Shown in pieces: positions 16,125 to 24,096 of a stretch of DNA of 64,000 nucleotides. Within the stretch, counting starts at the first letter, position 1; each line of letters begins with the position of its first letter. The notes beneath the pieces were generated by a model that was given only the letters and a program-made list of their open reading frames with translations, searched no databases and was not told the origin of the DNA. The DNA is from Rhizorhabdus sp049889055 (GTDB lineage: Bacteria; Pseudomonadota; Alphaproteobacteria; Sphingomonadales; Sphingomonadaceae). Made by a program: the position numbers and the translations under genes. The stretch spans positions 124,001 through 188,000 of the forward strand of contig NZ_JBLTWO010000003.1 in NCBI RefSeq assembly GCF_049889055.1, written 5' to 3'.

Positions 16125-16822
16125 CGCGTATCTCGATCCACGATCGCATCCGGCAGGAGATCGAGGAGCGCATCATGTCGGGCACATGGGAGGCGGGCCA
16201 CAAGCTGCCGCCCGAACATGAGCTGATGACCGCCTATGGCTGCTCGCGGATGACCGTGCACAAGGCGATCGACGGCCTGGTCGACCGGGGCCTGATCGAA
16301 CGCCGCAAGCGCGCCGGCAGCTTCGTCGCAGCCCCCACCGCGCACCGCGCCGCGCTGGAGATCCCCGACGTCTCGGTCGAGATCGCTGCGCGGGGGCAGG
16401 TGCACCGGCTGGGCCTGATCGAGCGGGTCGAGCGCGAGGCCGACGCGCTCGACCGCGAGCGGCTGGGCGTCGCGGGCGGGGCGGTGCTGTGGCTGCGCTG
16501 CCTGCACCGCGCCGAGGATCGCCCCTTTGCGCTGGAGGAGCGGCTGATCAGCCTCGACGCGGTGCCGGCGGCGCGCGCGGTCGACTTCGCAGCGGAGAGC
16601 CCCGGCCGCTGGCTGCTGGGCCATGTCCCCTGGACCGACGCGCGCCACCGCATCGCCGCCATCGCCGCCAGGCTGCCGGTGGCCGAACGGCTCGGCGTCC
16701 CGCTCGGCTCGCCCTGTCTTTCGGTCGAGCGCTGGACCTGGCGCAACGATGCGCGGATCACCTGGGTCCGCCTCACCTATCCGGGCGACCGCTATGCTCT
16801 GGAGGCGGGCTTCCTCGCCTGA
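16121..16822 (+). CDS. hutC: Histidine utilisation repressor, GntR/HutC family
   Basis: A 233-residue regulator. Residues ~5-70 form the GntR winged helix (RIRQEIEERIMSGTWEAGHKLPPEHEL, then SRMTVHKAIDGLVDRGLI). The rest is the UbiC-like ligand domain of the HutC subfamily, which binds urocanate. It represses the divergent hut operons through the palindrome at 14745-14762 and, being downstream of hutF, controls its own synthesis. Four-base overlap with hutF. Confidence 0.93.
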   Translation: MTRISIHDRIRQEIEERIMSGTWEAGHKLPPEHELMTAYGCSRMTVHKAIDGLVDRGLIERRKRAGSFVAAPTAHRAALEIPDVSVEIAARGQVHRLGLIERVEREADALDRERLGVAGGAVLWLRCLHRAEDRPFALEERLISLDAVPAARAVDFAAESPGRWLLGHVPWTDARHRIAAIAARLPVAERLGVPLGSPCLSVERWTWRNDARITWVRLTYPGDRYALEAGFLA

Positions 16823-16892
16823 GGCGTCGGACCGGACATTGCCGCGCGCAACCATATCGGCTCCGGCGCATTGTTCTGCGACGGAGGCAGGC

Positions 16893-17765
16893 ATGCGGCT
16901 CGACGACGAAAGCGAAAGCAGCAATTTCGAGATACGCTCGGGCAGCGGCGGGGGCTTCGGGCTTCCCATCGGCATCCCATTAGGGCGCGGCGGGCTCGGC
17001 TGCGGCTCGCTGGTCGTCATCCTGATCATCTCGATGGTGCTGGGCGTGAACCCGTTTTCGCTGCTGGGCGGATCGGGCGAGGTCGCGCCGACCACGGAGC
17101 GCAGCGTGCCGGGCTCGGCGCCGGCTGAAAAGACGCCGGTGATGAGCCAGTCGCTCAAGATCCTCGGCTCGACCGAGCGCGTCTGGGGCCGCCTGTTCGA
17201 GGCGCAGGGCGCGACCTATCGCCCGACGACCTTGGTCTTCTATTCGGGCGGCACCCAGGCGGGCTGCGGCTTCGCCAACGCGTCGGCGGGGCCTTTCTAT
17301 TGCCCGGCCGACAGCCGCATCTATCTCGACACCGCCTTTTTCGACGAACTCGCCAACCGCTTCGGCGCACCGGGCGATTTCGCGCAGGCCTATGTCATCG
17401 CCCATGAAGTCGGCCATCATATTCAGGCGCTGGAGGGCACGCTCGGCCAGGTCCAGCGTGCGCAGCGGCAGCTGAGCGAGCGCGAGGCCAATGCGCTGCA
17501 GGTCAAGGTCGAACTGCAGGCCGATTGCTATGCCGGCGTCTGGGCGGCGCAGGACCGCAACCTGCTCGAGCCCGGCGATGCCGAGGCCGGGCTGCGCGCG
17601 GCGGCGGCGGTCGGCGACGACACGCTGCAAAAGGCGTCGCAGGGCGAGGTCGTGCCCGAGGCTTTCACCCATGGCAGCGCCGCCGAGCGTCAGGCCTGGC
17701 TCCGGCGCGGCCTGAGCAGCGGCGATCCCGCGCGCTGCGATACCTTCGAAGGGGCGCTGCGCTGA
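16893..17765 (+). CDS. Neutral zinc metallopeptidase, YpfJ family
   Basis: A 290-residue protein anchored by one membrane helix near the N-terminus (GCGSLVVILIISMVLGV, residues ~37-53). The catalytic zinc motif HEVGHH lies in YVIAHEVGHHIQALEG, and ELQADCYAGVWA supplies the downstream acidic ligand. This is the layout of the YpfJ/KPN_02809 family of predicted neutral zinc metallopeptidases. The bulk of the protein is probably periplasmic. ATG 16893 follows GGAGG. Its TGA shares one base with the next ATG. Confidence 0.85.
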   Translation: MRLDDESESSNFEIRSGSGGGFGLPIGIPLGRGGLGCGSLVVILIISMVLGVNPFSLLGGSGEVAPTTERSVPGSAPAEKTPVMSQSLKILGSTERVWGRLFEAQGATYRPTTLVFYSGGTQAGCGFANASAGPFYCPADSRIYLDTAFFDELANRFGAPGDFAQAYVIAHEVGHHIQALEGTLGQVQRAQRQLSEREANALQVKVELQADCYAGVWAAQDRNLLEPGDAEAGLRAAAAVGDDTLQKASQGEVVPEAFTHGSAAERQAWLRRGLSSGDPARCDTFEGALR

Positions 17766-18526
17766 TGCAGCGCTGGCCCGACCGGCTGTGGCTCGTCCGT
17801 CACGGCCAGAGCGCCGGCAATGTCGCGCGCGATGCCGCGCATGAGGCCGAGCTCGACCGGATTGCGATCCATGGGCGCGACGTCGACGTGCCCCTCAGCC
17901 CGCTCGGCGAACGGCAGGCCGATGCGCTCGGCCACTGGTTCCGCATGGCCCATCCGGACGAACGCCCCGACGTGCTGCTCGCCTCGCCCTATCTGCGCGC
18001 GCGGCAGACCGCCCGGCGCTTTCGCGCAGCCGGCGGGGCCGAGCCCGACGAGGCGATCTGCATGGACGAGCGGCTGCGCGAAAAGGAGTTCGGCATCCTC
18101 GACGGGCTGACGACGCGCGGCATCGGCAGCGTCCACCCCGAGCAGGCCGGGTTTCGCAGGCTGCTCGGCAAATTCTACCATCGCCCGCCCGGCGGGGAGA
18201 GCTGGTGCGACGTCATCCTGCGGCTGCGCTCGGTGCTCGACACCATCTCGCTCCACTATGCCGGGCGCCGGGTGATGATCTTCGCGCACCAGGTCGTCGT
18301 CCTCTGCCTGCGCTACATCATCGAGAATCTCAGCGAGGAAGAGATATTGGCGATCGACCGCGAGGCCGACGTCGCCAATTGCTCGATCACCGAATATCGC
18401 TTCGACCCCGACGCCGGCCGCAACGGCGCGCTCGTGCTGGCGCGCTACAATGTCACCGCGCCGATCGAACGCGAGGCGGCGCCGGTGACGCGCGAGCCCG
18501 ACCCGATCATGGGCGCGCGAGGGTGA
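17765..18526 (+). CDS. Histidine phosphatase superfamily protein
   Basis: A 253-residue protein with the RHG catalytic triplet at the start (LWLVRHGQSAGNVARD), the second substrate Arg region SPYLRARQTARRF, the acidic LREKEFGILDG, and the second active-site His in VMIFAHQVVV. It belongs to the phosphoglycerate mutase-like branch of histidine phosphatases; the substrate is not predictable. It overlaps the metallopeptidase by one base and is followed seven bases later by the NAD(P)HX dehydratase, so the three form one operon. Confidence 0.85.
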   Translation: MQRWPDRLWLVRHGQSAGNVARDAAHEAELDRIAIHGRDVDVPLSPLGERQADALGHWFRMAHPDERPDVLLASPYLRARQTARRFRAAGGAEPDEAICMDERLREKEFGILDGLTTRGIGSVHPEQAGFRRLLGKFYHRPPGGESWCDVILRLRSVLDTISLHYAGRRVMIFAHQVVVLCLRYIIENLSEEEILAIDREADVANCSITEYRFDPDAGRNGALVLARYNVTAPIEREAAPVTREPDPIMGARG

Positions 18527-18533
18527 GGGGCTG

Positions 18534-19460
18534 ATGACGGCATCCGAGGCCCTAGACAGGGACTGGCTGGCGGCGCACTCGCTGCCCGATCACCATGCGG
18601 GCACCGACAAGAATGCGCGCGGCCGGGTGCTGCTGATCGGCGGCAGCCTGTTCGTGCCGGGCGCGCTGGCGCTGACCGGCGAGGCGGTGCTGCGCAGTGG
18701 CGCGGGCAAGCCCCAGGTCGCGACCGTCGATGCCGCCGCGATGGCGCTGGGCGTCCGCATTCCCGAAGCGGCGATGATCGCGCTGCCGACCGACGAGGAG
18801 GGCGAGATCGACCCGGCGGCGGTCGCGCGGCTGGAGAATCCGGCGCGCCATGCCGATACGCTGCTGATCGGCCCCGGCATGGTGAGCAAGCCCAGCGCTG
18901 CCGCTTTGATCGAAGGTCTGCTCGACCTGTTGGAGCCCGAGCAGTCGGTCGTCCTCGACGCCGCCGCCATCTCTTGCGCGAGCAACATGCACGCGCTGGT
19001 GGGGCGACGGGCCGGCCGGGTGATCATGACCCCGCACCATGGCGAGATGGCCAGTCTCAGTGGCTTCGACATCGAGGACATCGCCAGCAATCCGCTTGGC
19101 AGCGCGCAGGAGATCGCGCAGCGCTACGCCTCGATCGTGGTGCTCAAGGCGGCGGAGACGCTGATCGTGGCCCCCGACCGGACCCCGCTCCTCTATCGCG
19201 GCGGCGGCGTAGGCCTCGCGACGGGCGGATCGGGCGACGTGCTGGCCGGCATCATCGCGGGATTGGCCGCGCAGGGCACCGACCCCTTCGAAGCCGCCGC
19301 CTGGGGCGTGTGGCTCCACGGCGAAGCCGGCCGCCGCGCCGCCGAACGGCATGGTGCGATCGGGTTTCTGGCGCGAGACCTGCCGGTAGAGGTGCCGCGG
19401 TTGCGCGAGGAGGCGGGTGCGGGGGGAGGGGCCGGGTTGAACGTGAGCACCCAATCCTAG
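18534..19460 (+). CDS. ADP-dependent NAD(P)H-hydrate dehydratase, stand-alone
   Basis: A 308-residue protein of the YjeF C-terminal/CARKD (ribokinase-like) family, which repairs hydrated NADH and NADPH using ADP. Family blocks include KNARGRVLLIGGS, TLLIGPGM, VLDAAAIS, MTPHHGEMASL and GGSGDVLAGIIAG with the catalytic Asp. It lacks the epimerase half. A complete epimerase-dehydratase fusion is encoded at 38602, so this is a second copy. The last ~15 residues are Gly-rich and not part of the fold. The low-GC insert begins just after its stop. Confidence 0.85.
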   Translation: MTASEALDRDWLAAHSLPDHHAGTDKNARGRVLLIGGSLFVPGALALTGEAVLRSGAGKPQVATVDAAAMALGVRIPEAAMIALPTDEEGEIDPAAVARLENPARHADTLLIGPGMVSKPSAAALIEGLLDLLEPEQSVVLDAAAISCASNMHALVGRRAGRVIMTPHHGEMASLSGFDIEDIASNPLGSAQEIAQRYASIVVLKAAETLIVAPDRTPLLYRGGGVGLATGGSGDVLAGIIAGLAAQGTDPFEAAAWGVWLHGEAGRRAAERHGAIGFLARDLPVEVPRLREEAGAGGGAGLNVSTQS

Positions 19461-19883
19461 CCATAAACCAAAAGAGCCTAGCGGTCACTGGCTCTAATGC
19501 TGTCCACGCTTCGCCAAGTGCTACACCTTAAAAAATAATTGAATAAGTTGGGCCTGACCGTCCGAGGTCGAGAGGAAGCCGCTTTTTCCTTGCGACTTTG
19601 CAAACGGCAGGAGTCGCAAGCAGCGGTCATGCGGACTCTACCATAATGAGACTGCAGAGTAAGAGCCATTATGCCAGCTCAAGAATGACAGCTTTAGGGG
19701 CTTGGGACGACGAGCGGACGCTCCATTGGCGATGCTATTGGCACTGAGACAGGCTTCCAGCCAAGTGTGGCAATTCCCTCCCGCAACTGCGGCCACTCGT
19801 CAGCCGAACCAGCTCTTGAACCCCATAATGCCACTGGTACCCGGCCGTCCGACGCTTTACGGTGTGCGTTCAGGGAGGCCCCA
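19461..19883. other. Left flank of the low-GC insert, no gene recognised
   Basis: In 423 bases I find no convincing gene. There is a short inverted repeat AGAGCC/GGCTCT (19474-19496) just after the dehydratase stop, which could be a weak terminator, and an AT-rich tract around 19530 (taaaaaataattgaataa). Composition changes here from high GC to markedly more AT. The end carries the GGGAGG ribosome binding site (19873-19878) for the methyltransferase. Neither a tRNA gene nor an integrase was seen. Confidence 0.5.
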
Positions 19884-21014
19884 TTGAGTAAAAATGCAAC
19901 GCGCCTTGTCGGCAAGTTCTACACGCCTGCAAAAGTTGCCAAGCGACTGATCGCGCTTGTCCCGACTCCGCCCGAGAGTATTTTGGACCTCTGCTCCGGG
20001 CCGGGTGCCTTGTCGTCCGCCGCGCTCGATCGATGGCGGCCCGCCAATGTGGTGACAATCGACAACGACCCCGAGGTTCGACCTGAGTTCGATGACATGG
20101 CTGAAAAGGTGCATCGGCACGTCGTGGCCGACGCCCTGCGTTTGCATGATGGCAGCCTTGGACCTGGCGGCACCTTCGACCTTGTGCTTACCAATCCTCC
20201 ATTCGGTCATCGTCCTAGCTGCGAGTACCTCTCCCAGTCCGTAGACAGATCGATTACCGGTAGGGGAGACCGATCGGTGACGGCCGAGATGGCCGCTTTG
20301 GGTCAGGCATTGTGGTTCTTGAAGTCGGGCGGAATCGTCGCTTCCATCATGCCAGACACCCTAGTCGCGGGCACTCGCGCAAGATGGTTTAGGCAACGAC
20401 TTGAGCAATTAGCCGAACTGGTTGCGGTTGAATCACTTCCGCCGAGTACCTTCCGCCGTACCGACGCCAAAGCGTATCTCGTAGTCCTACGAAAGTATCG
20501 TCTGCCTATCTTGGACGGCAATGAGGCTGGGCTTCACCTAGCGGATCTGCCTTCCTCAGACTGGCGCGTTCGTATGGCGCCGGAAGATTCCAGCGCAGGA
20601 GAGAAGCTTACAGACCTCGGCGTGCAGGTCGTCCGCGGGGTGACGAGCGCCACGACGGCGCGGGCGGAGCGTCGCGCGCTTTTTCACACCGATGGGTTCG
20701 TCAGTGCGGCAGATCATGGTTTGATTGAGCTTCGCGGGCGCAACCCCTATCCTGATGCAGTCGAGGCCGGCCCTGGCGACATTCTGATCGCGCGAGTTGA
20801 TCGGAACATCGAGAACAAGGTGGCGCTCGTCACCAGTGGGACTCTTCCCATCTCAGACTGCGTCTACCGGCTTCGCTGCCCACAGCCCGTAACGGAGCGC
20901 GTCTGGCGTTGGCTCCGGTCTCCTGATGGCCGTACGGGCATCGCCGCCGCTGTCCGAGGAGTGTCCGCGAGGCATCTTCCCAAGGACGAACTGCTCAACT
21001 TGCGGATAGGCTGA
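19884..21014 (+). CDS. N6-adenine DNA methyltransferase with specificity-like C-terminal domain
   Basis: A 376-residue protein if started at TTG 19884, which sits five bases after GGGAGG; the frame is open upstream to 19767 without a good start. It begins GKFYTPAKVAKRL, the FxTP signature of type I/IIG methylases. SAM motif I is DLCSGPGAL (35-43) and the catalytic NPPF is at 104-107, as in gamma-class N6-adenine methylases. From ~230 the sequence resembles half of a type I specificity subunit (GDILIARVDRNIENKVALV, ending ARHLPKDELLNLRI). One polypeptide could thus recognise and methylate DNA. No endonuclease gene is near. It is first of three co-directional genes and probably marks self DNA, which is inference. 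Confidence 0.8.
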   Translation: MSKNATRLVGKFYTPAKVAKRLIALVPTPPESILDLCSGPGALSSAALDRWRPANVVTIDNDPEVRPEFDDMAEKVHRHVVADALRLHDGSLGPGGTFDLVLTNPPFGHRPSCEYLSQSVDRSITGRGDRSVTAEMAALGQALWFLKSGGIVASIMPDTLVAGTRARWFRQRLEQLAELVAVESLPPSTFRRTDAKAYLVVLRKYRLPILDGNEAGLHLADLPSSDWRVRMAPEDSSAGEKLTDLGVQVVRGVTSATTARAERRALFHTDGFVSAADHGLIELRGRNPYPDAVEAGPGDILIARVDRNIENKVALVTSGTLPISDCVYRLRCPQPVTERVWRWLRSPDGRTGIAAAVRGVSARHLPKDELLNLRIG

Positions 21015-21069
21015 TCGGGGTTGTTTAGTCGGGCCAGCGCTCTAGTTTAGGCCGGAATGGGAGGCAGGG

Positions 21070-22773
21070 GTGACAACAGCGACGCAGGATGACGACGGCT
21101 TTGAAGAGCGCGCCGACCAGCTTACCGACGAACAGATCAGGACCGATACGATCGTCCAAGACCATTTCGACGAGGTCAATCGTGCGCTACTACGCAAGGG
21201 GCTGACGCTGATCGTTGGGCCGCGCGGTTGCGGGAAAACACACATGATGCGGTTCGCTGCGGTCAGCTGTCGGCAGAAGAGCTCGGCACCATTCGCCATC
21301 TATGTCAGTTTCAATCGCTATCTTCGTCTTGAGCCGTTGCTCAGCTCCCGCTCTGATGCCATTCCGCTCTTCCACGCATGGGTTCTAGCGCTGATCGCGC
21401 TGGGCTGTTCGGATGCTCTCTCGGCGTTAAGCGGGAAGTTCGCGAATAAGCTTTGGATCACTTTTCCAGTCAGCAAGGATGAGGTCGGTAAGTTCGTCGA
21501 GCGGGTCGAGCGTGGCACTCCCGCCTCCAGTCTGGACCAGACGGTTATTGCTGCCCTCAGTATCCAGACGGTGAAGGACATGATCCGCGACGCCGCGGAA
21601 CTGGCTGACAGGACGAGGTCGATCGTCTTGCTGGACGATGCTGCGCTGACTCTCACCCCAGAGTATCTCGTCGAGTTCTTCGACATCGTTCGGGTATTGA
21701 AGGCCAACGACATCTCGCCCAAGGCTTCTGTCTATCCAGGAACGACCGAGTATGGGCCGCGATTCCACGCTGATCACGAGGGTCAGTCAGTGCCAGTGTG
21801 GCTTTCAATCACGGAACCACGCTACCTCGATGTTATGCGCGACATTGCACAGCGTCGGCTCGTCGGCTCCGAAGCCGTCTCAGAAATCGTGTCGCAGTCT
21901 CTGATGTATGCAGCTTTTGGCGTGCCGCGGGCCTACTTGACCATGATGCGCGCGTGGATGGATCGAGCGGACAAAAACTCCGACCAAGCTATTCTGAATC
22001 AACTAATCCGGGGTCATCGCGACGCCCGATTGTCCGAGTTTAAATCAATGGCGCTGAAATTGCCTAAGCTGGGCACCATGGTAGAAACCGGCGCTGCATT
22101 CTTCGCTTCGCTGGTCGAAGCTCTGAAGGAAGCCAACGCAGACAGCTCAACCGATGGCGTTCAACTGCAGGTCGGAATCAATGCTGACGGCTTCGACCCG
22201 ATGACTAACCGCATGCTAAATCTCCTGATCGAAGCTGGTCTGGTCCGGGAGGACGCTGAGGTGTCCCACGGACCTGACCGGCGGTTGCGACGGGTATCGC
22301 CACATGTGGGTGCTCTCATCGCGGAACGCGCCATTTTTCGAGGGCGCGGCGGCGGAGCGCGACCGATCGTCGAGACCCTCGGAGGAAAGAAATCGAAGCA
22401 TCCTGTGCGGCGGGCGCTCTCGCGACTCATCGACCCGGCTCGCCTCAATTCTCTGCACTACGACCTTCCGCCATGCCAGCACTGTCAGACGCCGCGGCTC
22501 AACGACACACAGCGATTCTGCCATGCGTGCGGCAAGAAGCTTTTAGACGGATCTACGTTTACGCGGTGCATGGGACTACCGATTAGCGAAATCCCCAATC
22601 TCTCGAGATTTACCCGCGACTCTCTTCGCGAACTCAAGATTGAAACGATAGGCAGCATCGTAACAATGCAAGATCCGGGCTCGGAGCTACGGAAGGCGCG
22701 CGGGGTTGGCCCATACCGTTCCAGCCGTGTACTGGAGCGGATCAACGAATTCGTCGACGAGTTCCTCTCTTGA
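21070..22773 (+). CDS. P-loop ATPase with zinc ribbon and helix-hairpin-helix tail
   Basis: A 567-residue protein starting at GTG 21070, five bases after GGGAGG. Walker A is GPRGCGKT (50-57), and Walker B is probably SIVLLDD (184-190). The central region is helical, like STAND/AAA-type ATPases or ORC-like arms. Near the C-terminus is a four-Cys zinc ribbon (C469, C472, C484, C487: CQHC...CHAC), then a helix-hairpin-helix-like segment (RKARGVGPYRSSRVLERI). The combination suggests an ATP-driven switch that touches nucleic acid. I do not recognise a named family. It lies 55 bases after the methyltransferase and overlaps the HEPN gene by four bases. Confidence 0.7.
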   Translation: MTTATQDDDGFEERADQLTDEQIRTDTIVQDHFDEVNRALLRKGLTLIVGPRGCGKTHMMRFAAVSCRQKSSAPFAIYVSFNRYLRLEPLLSSRSDAIPLFHAWVLALIALGCSDALSALSGKFANKLWITFPVSKDEVGKFVERVERGTPASSLDQTVIAALSIQTVKDMIRDAAELADRTRSIVLLDDAALTLTPEYLVEFFDIVRVLKANDISPKASVYPGTTEYGPRFHADHEGQSVPVWLSITEPRYLDVMRDIAQRRLVGSEAVSEIVSQSLMYAAFGVPRAYLTMMRAWMDRADKNSDQAILNQLIRGHRDARLSEFKSMALKLPKLGTMVETGAAFFASLVEALKEANADSSTDGVQLQVGINADGFDPMTNRMLNLLIEAGLVREDAEVSHGPDRRLRRVSPHVGALIAERAIFRGRGGGARPIVETLGGKKSKHPVRRALSRLIDPARLNSLHYDLPPCQHCQTPRLNDTQRFCHACGKKLLDGSTFTRCMGLPISEIPNLSRFTRDSLRELKIETIGSIVTMQDPGSELRKARGVGPYRSSRVLERINEFVDEFLS

Positions 22774-23762
22774 CGTCCGGCGCCGATTACCGCGCCGTCA
22801 CGACGTTGCAGGCGCTACCGAGCATACACACGGAATCGATGTTCGATCGCACCCCCCTTCGTCGGGAAGCCAGCCCAATCGATCTATTCATCGCGAGCAC
22901 GGACGACATCAATCGACTATATCTCCAGTATATCACGCAGGAACTTCCTACACCGCTCGGAAGCTTGGTGCTGCTGGGTTACGCTTCGGCAGTAGAGTCA
23001 TATGTGAGGGCGGTAATTCGGAGAACCATCCTAGTCGACCCGATTGCAAGCAGCAGAGTGGCGATGCAGACGCTGCCCTACGGCGCTGCATATCATCATG
23101 CAAAGGACCGCCTGCCGGAAGCACTGCTTGAGGGTTACTCGTTTTCAAGTGCCAAAAATATCGCCGACGCGCTCGACGAGGTGCTCGGAATTCAGCTTAA
23201 AGGTTCGGAGGTGCAGGCCGTCATGGGCGACTTCTCGCGGATATGTGAGCTGCGTCACTGTTGTGTACATCGAGGCGGGCGCCTGGGGAGCCGTAACGCC
23301 ATAAAATTAGGACTGGACGCACACGGACAGCTTTTGGAACGCCCGTTCCGCCCATCAGTAGACGACTTGCAGGACATCGCCGATACCCTTCGAACATTCG
23401 TCAAAACGTTCAACAACTTCCTGTTCGCTACGGTCTTGGAACGGACAGTCCGCCACGGGGGCGCGACCGTACCGGAGGTTCCTTGGACTTGGAGGTGGGA
23501 TTGGGCACAGGACAAGCGTCACTTCGCACCATATTATCGGATCTTCGCGTCACAGGCCGATGTGCCGCCATCTCCCTCCCTGCGCCGGGCATATACGAGC
23601 TTCGCAATGAACGTGCGACCAGGCGGAGATTTCTGGCTGAGTGCCCGCGCAATGCGGAAGGCGGCCAACGGCAATACACAGAGGCTTGCCTCCGGCGCGA
23701 AAGGGGGAGTGGATGCGCCGCCGGATGGTTCGCAGCTTGCTGACGGCCCTTCGGGACCTTGA
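22770..23762 (+). CDS. HEPN-domain protein, predicted ribonuclease
   Basis: A 330-residue protein whose TTG start overlaps the ATPase stop (TTGA). Residues ~35-225 are helical and resemble the HEPN superfamily (RiboL-PSP-HEPN type). The diagnostic catalytic motif R-x4-H is present as RHCCVH at residues 162-167, with the polar residue normally seen after Arg. HEPN proteins with this motif are usually metal-independent RNases used in toxin-antitoxin and anti-phage systems. The tail after ~290 (ANGNTQRLASGAKGGV) looks unstructured. Tight coupling to the ATPase suggests the ATPase controls the nuclease. The substrate is unknown. Confidence 0.65.
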   Translation: MTSGADYRAVTTLQALPSIHTESMFDRTPLRREASPIDLFIASTDDINRLYLQYITQELPTPLGSLVLLGYASAVESYVRAVIRRTILVDPIASSRVAMQTLPYGAAYHHAKDRLPEALLEGYSFSSAKNIADALDEVLGIQLKGSEVQAVMGDFSRICELRHCCVHRGGRLGSRNAIKLGLDAHGQLLERPFRPSVDDLQDIADTLRTFVKTFNNFLFATVLERTVRHGGATVPEVPWTWRWDWAQDKRHFAPYYRIFASQADVPPSPSLRRAYTSFAMNVRPGGDFWLSARAMRKAANGNTQRLASGAKGGVDAPPDGSQLADGPSGP

Positions 23763-23965
23763 CTGCCCTCTATCACTCGCATCTTTTCGCCGCGAGGCGT
23801 TATCAGAAAGCTATCCTCAACCTCATCGCACCGCACGAATTGTTCCTGCCGTGCCTTCCGGTCAAATACCTCAACTCGCGTTTCCAAGTGGTCCGGTGCG
23901 AGCGGGGCATAGAAAGTATACGGTCTGCCTACTGCCTGACCGTTCGATCGTCGATAGGTCAACAA
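23534..23965 (-). CDS. Doubtful antisense small protein overlapping the HEPN gene end
   Basis: A 143-residue minus-strand frame with a TTG start and no clear ribosome binding site. Its first ~70 residues read like a folded, charged protein (YTFYAPLAPDHLETRVEVFD, then CDEVEDSFLITPRGEKMRVIEG), unlike the usual Arg-rich mirror frames of this window. The rest overlaps the 3' end of the HEPN gene by 229 bases and is low-complexity. It could be a small partner or inhibitor in the cassette, or chance. No family was recognised. Confidence 0.2.
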   Translation of the reverse strand: MLTYRRSNGQAVGRPYTFYAPLAPDHLETRVEVFDRKARQEQFVRCDEVEDSFLITPRGEKMRVIEGSQGPEGPSASCEPSGGASTPPFAPEASLCVLPLAAFRIARALSQKSPPGRTFIAKLVYARRREGDGGTSACDAKIR

Positions 23966-24096
23966 CCGGCAGCTTTTTCGAAATGCTTTCGACTATTCGA
24001 ACGATCGTGATTGGGGTACGAAGTCGACCCGCCAGTTTGTCCTACTGTCCGCTCCTGCGATCCATCACGAGCAGACATTTCAAACTACACCGTATT
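23763..24096. other. Right flank of the low-GC insert
   Basis: These 334 bases separate the HEPN gene from the convergent lactate dehydrogenase gene. The only candidate is a minus-strand frame from TTG 23965 to 23534, listed separately. I see no terminator with a T-run, no tRNA end and no clear direct repeat matching the left flank. Confidence 0.5.

Noticed and set aside
19461..24096. tRNA-derived attachment site or direct repeats bordering the insert
   Set aside because: I compared both flanks by eye and saw neither a tRNA end nor a convincing shared repeat; a computed search could still find a short one.
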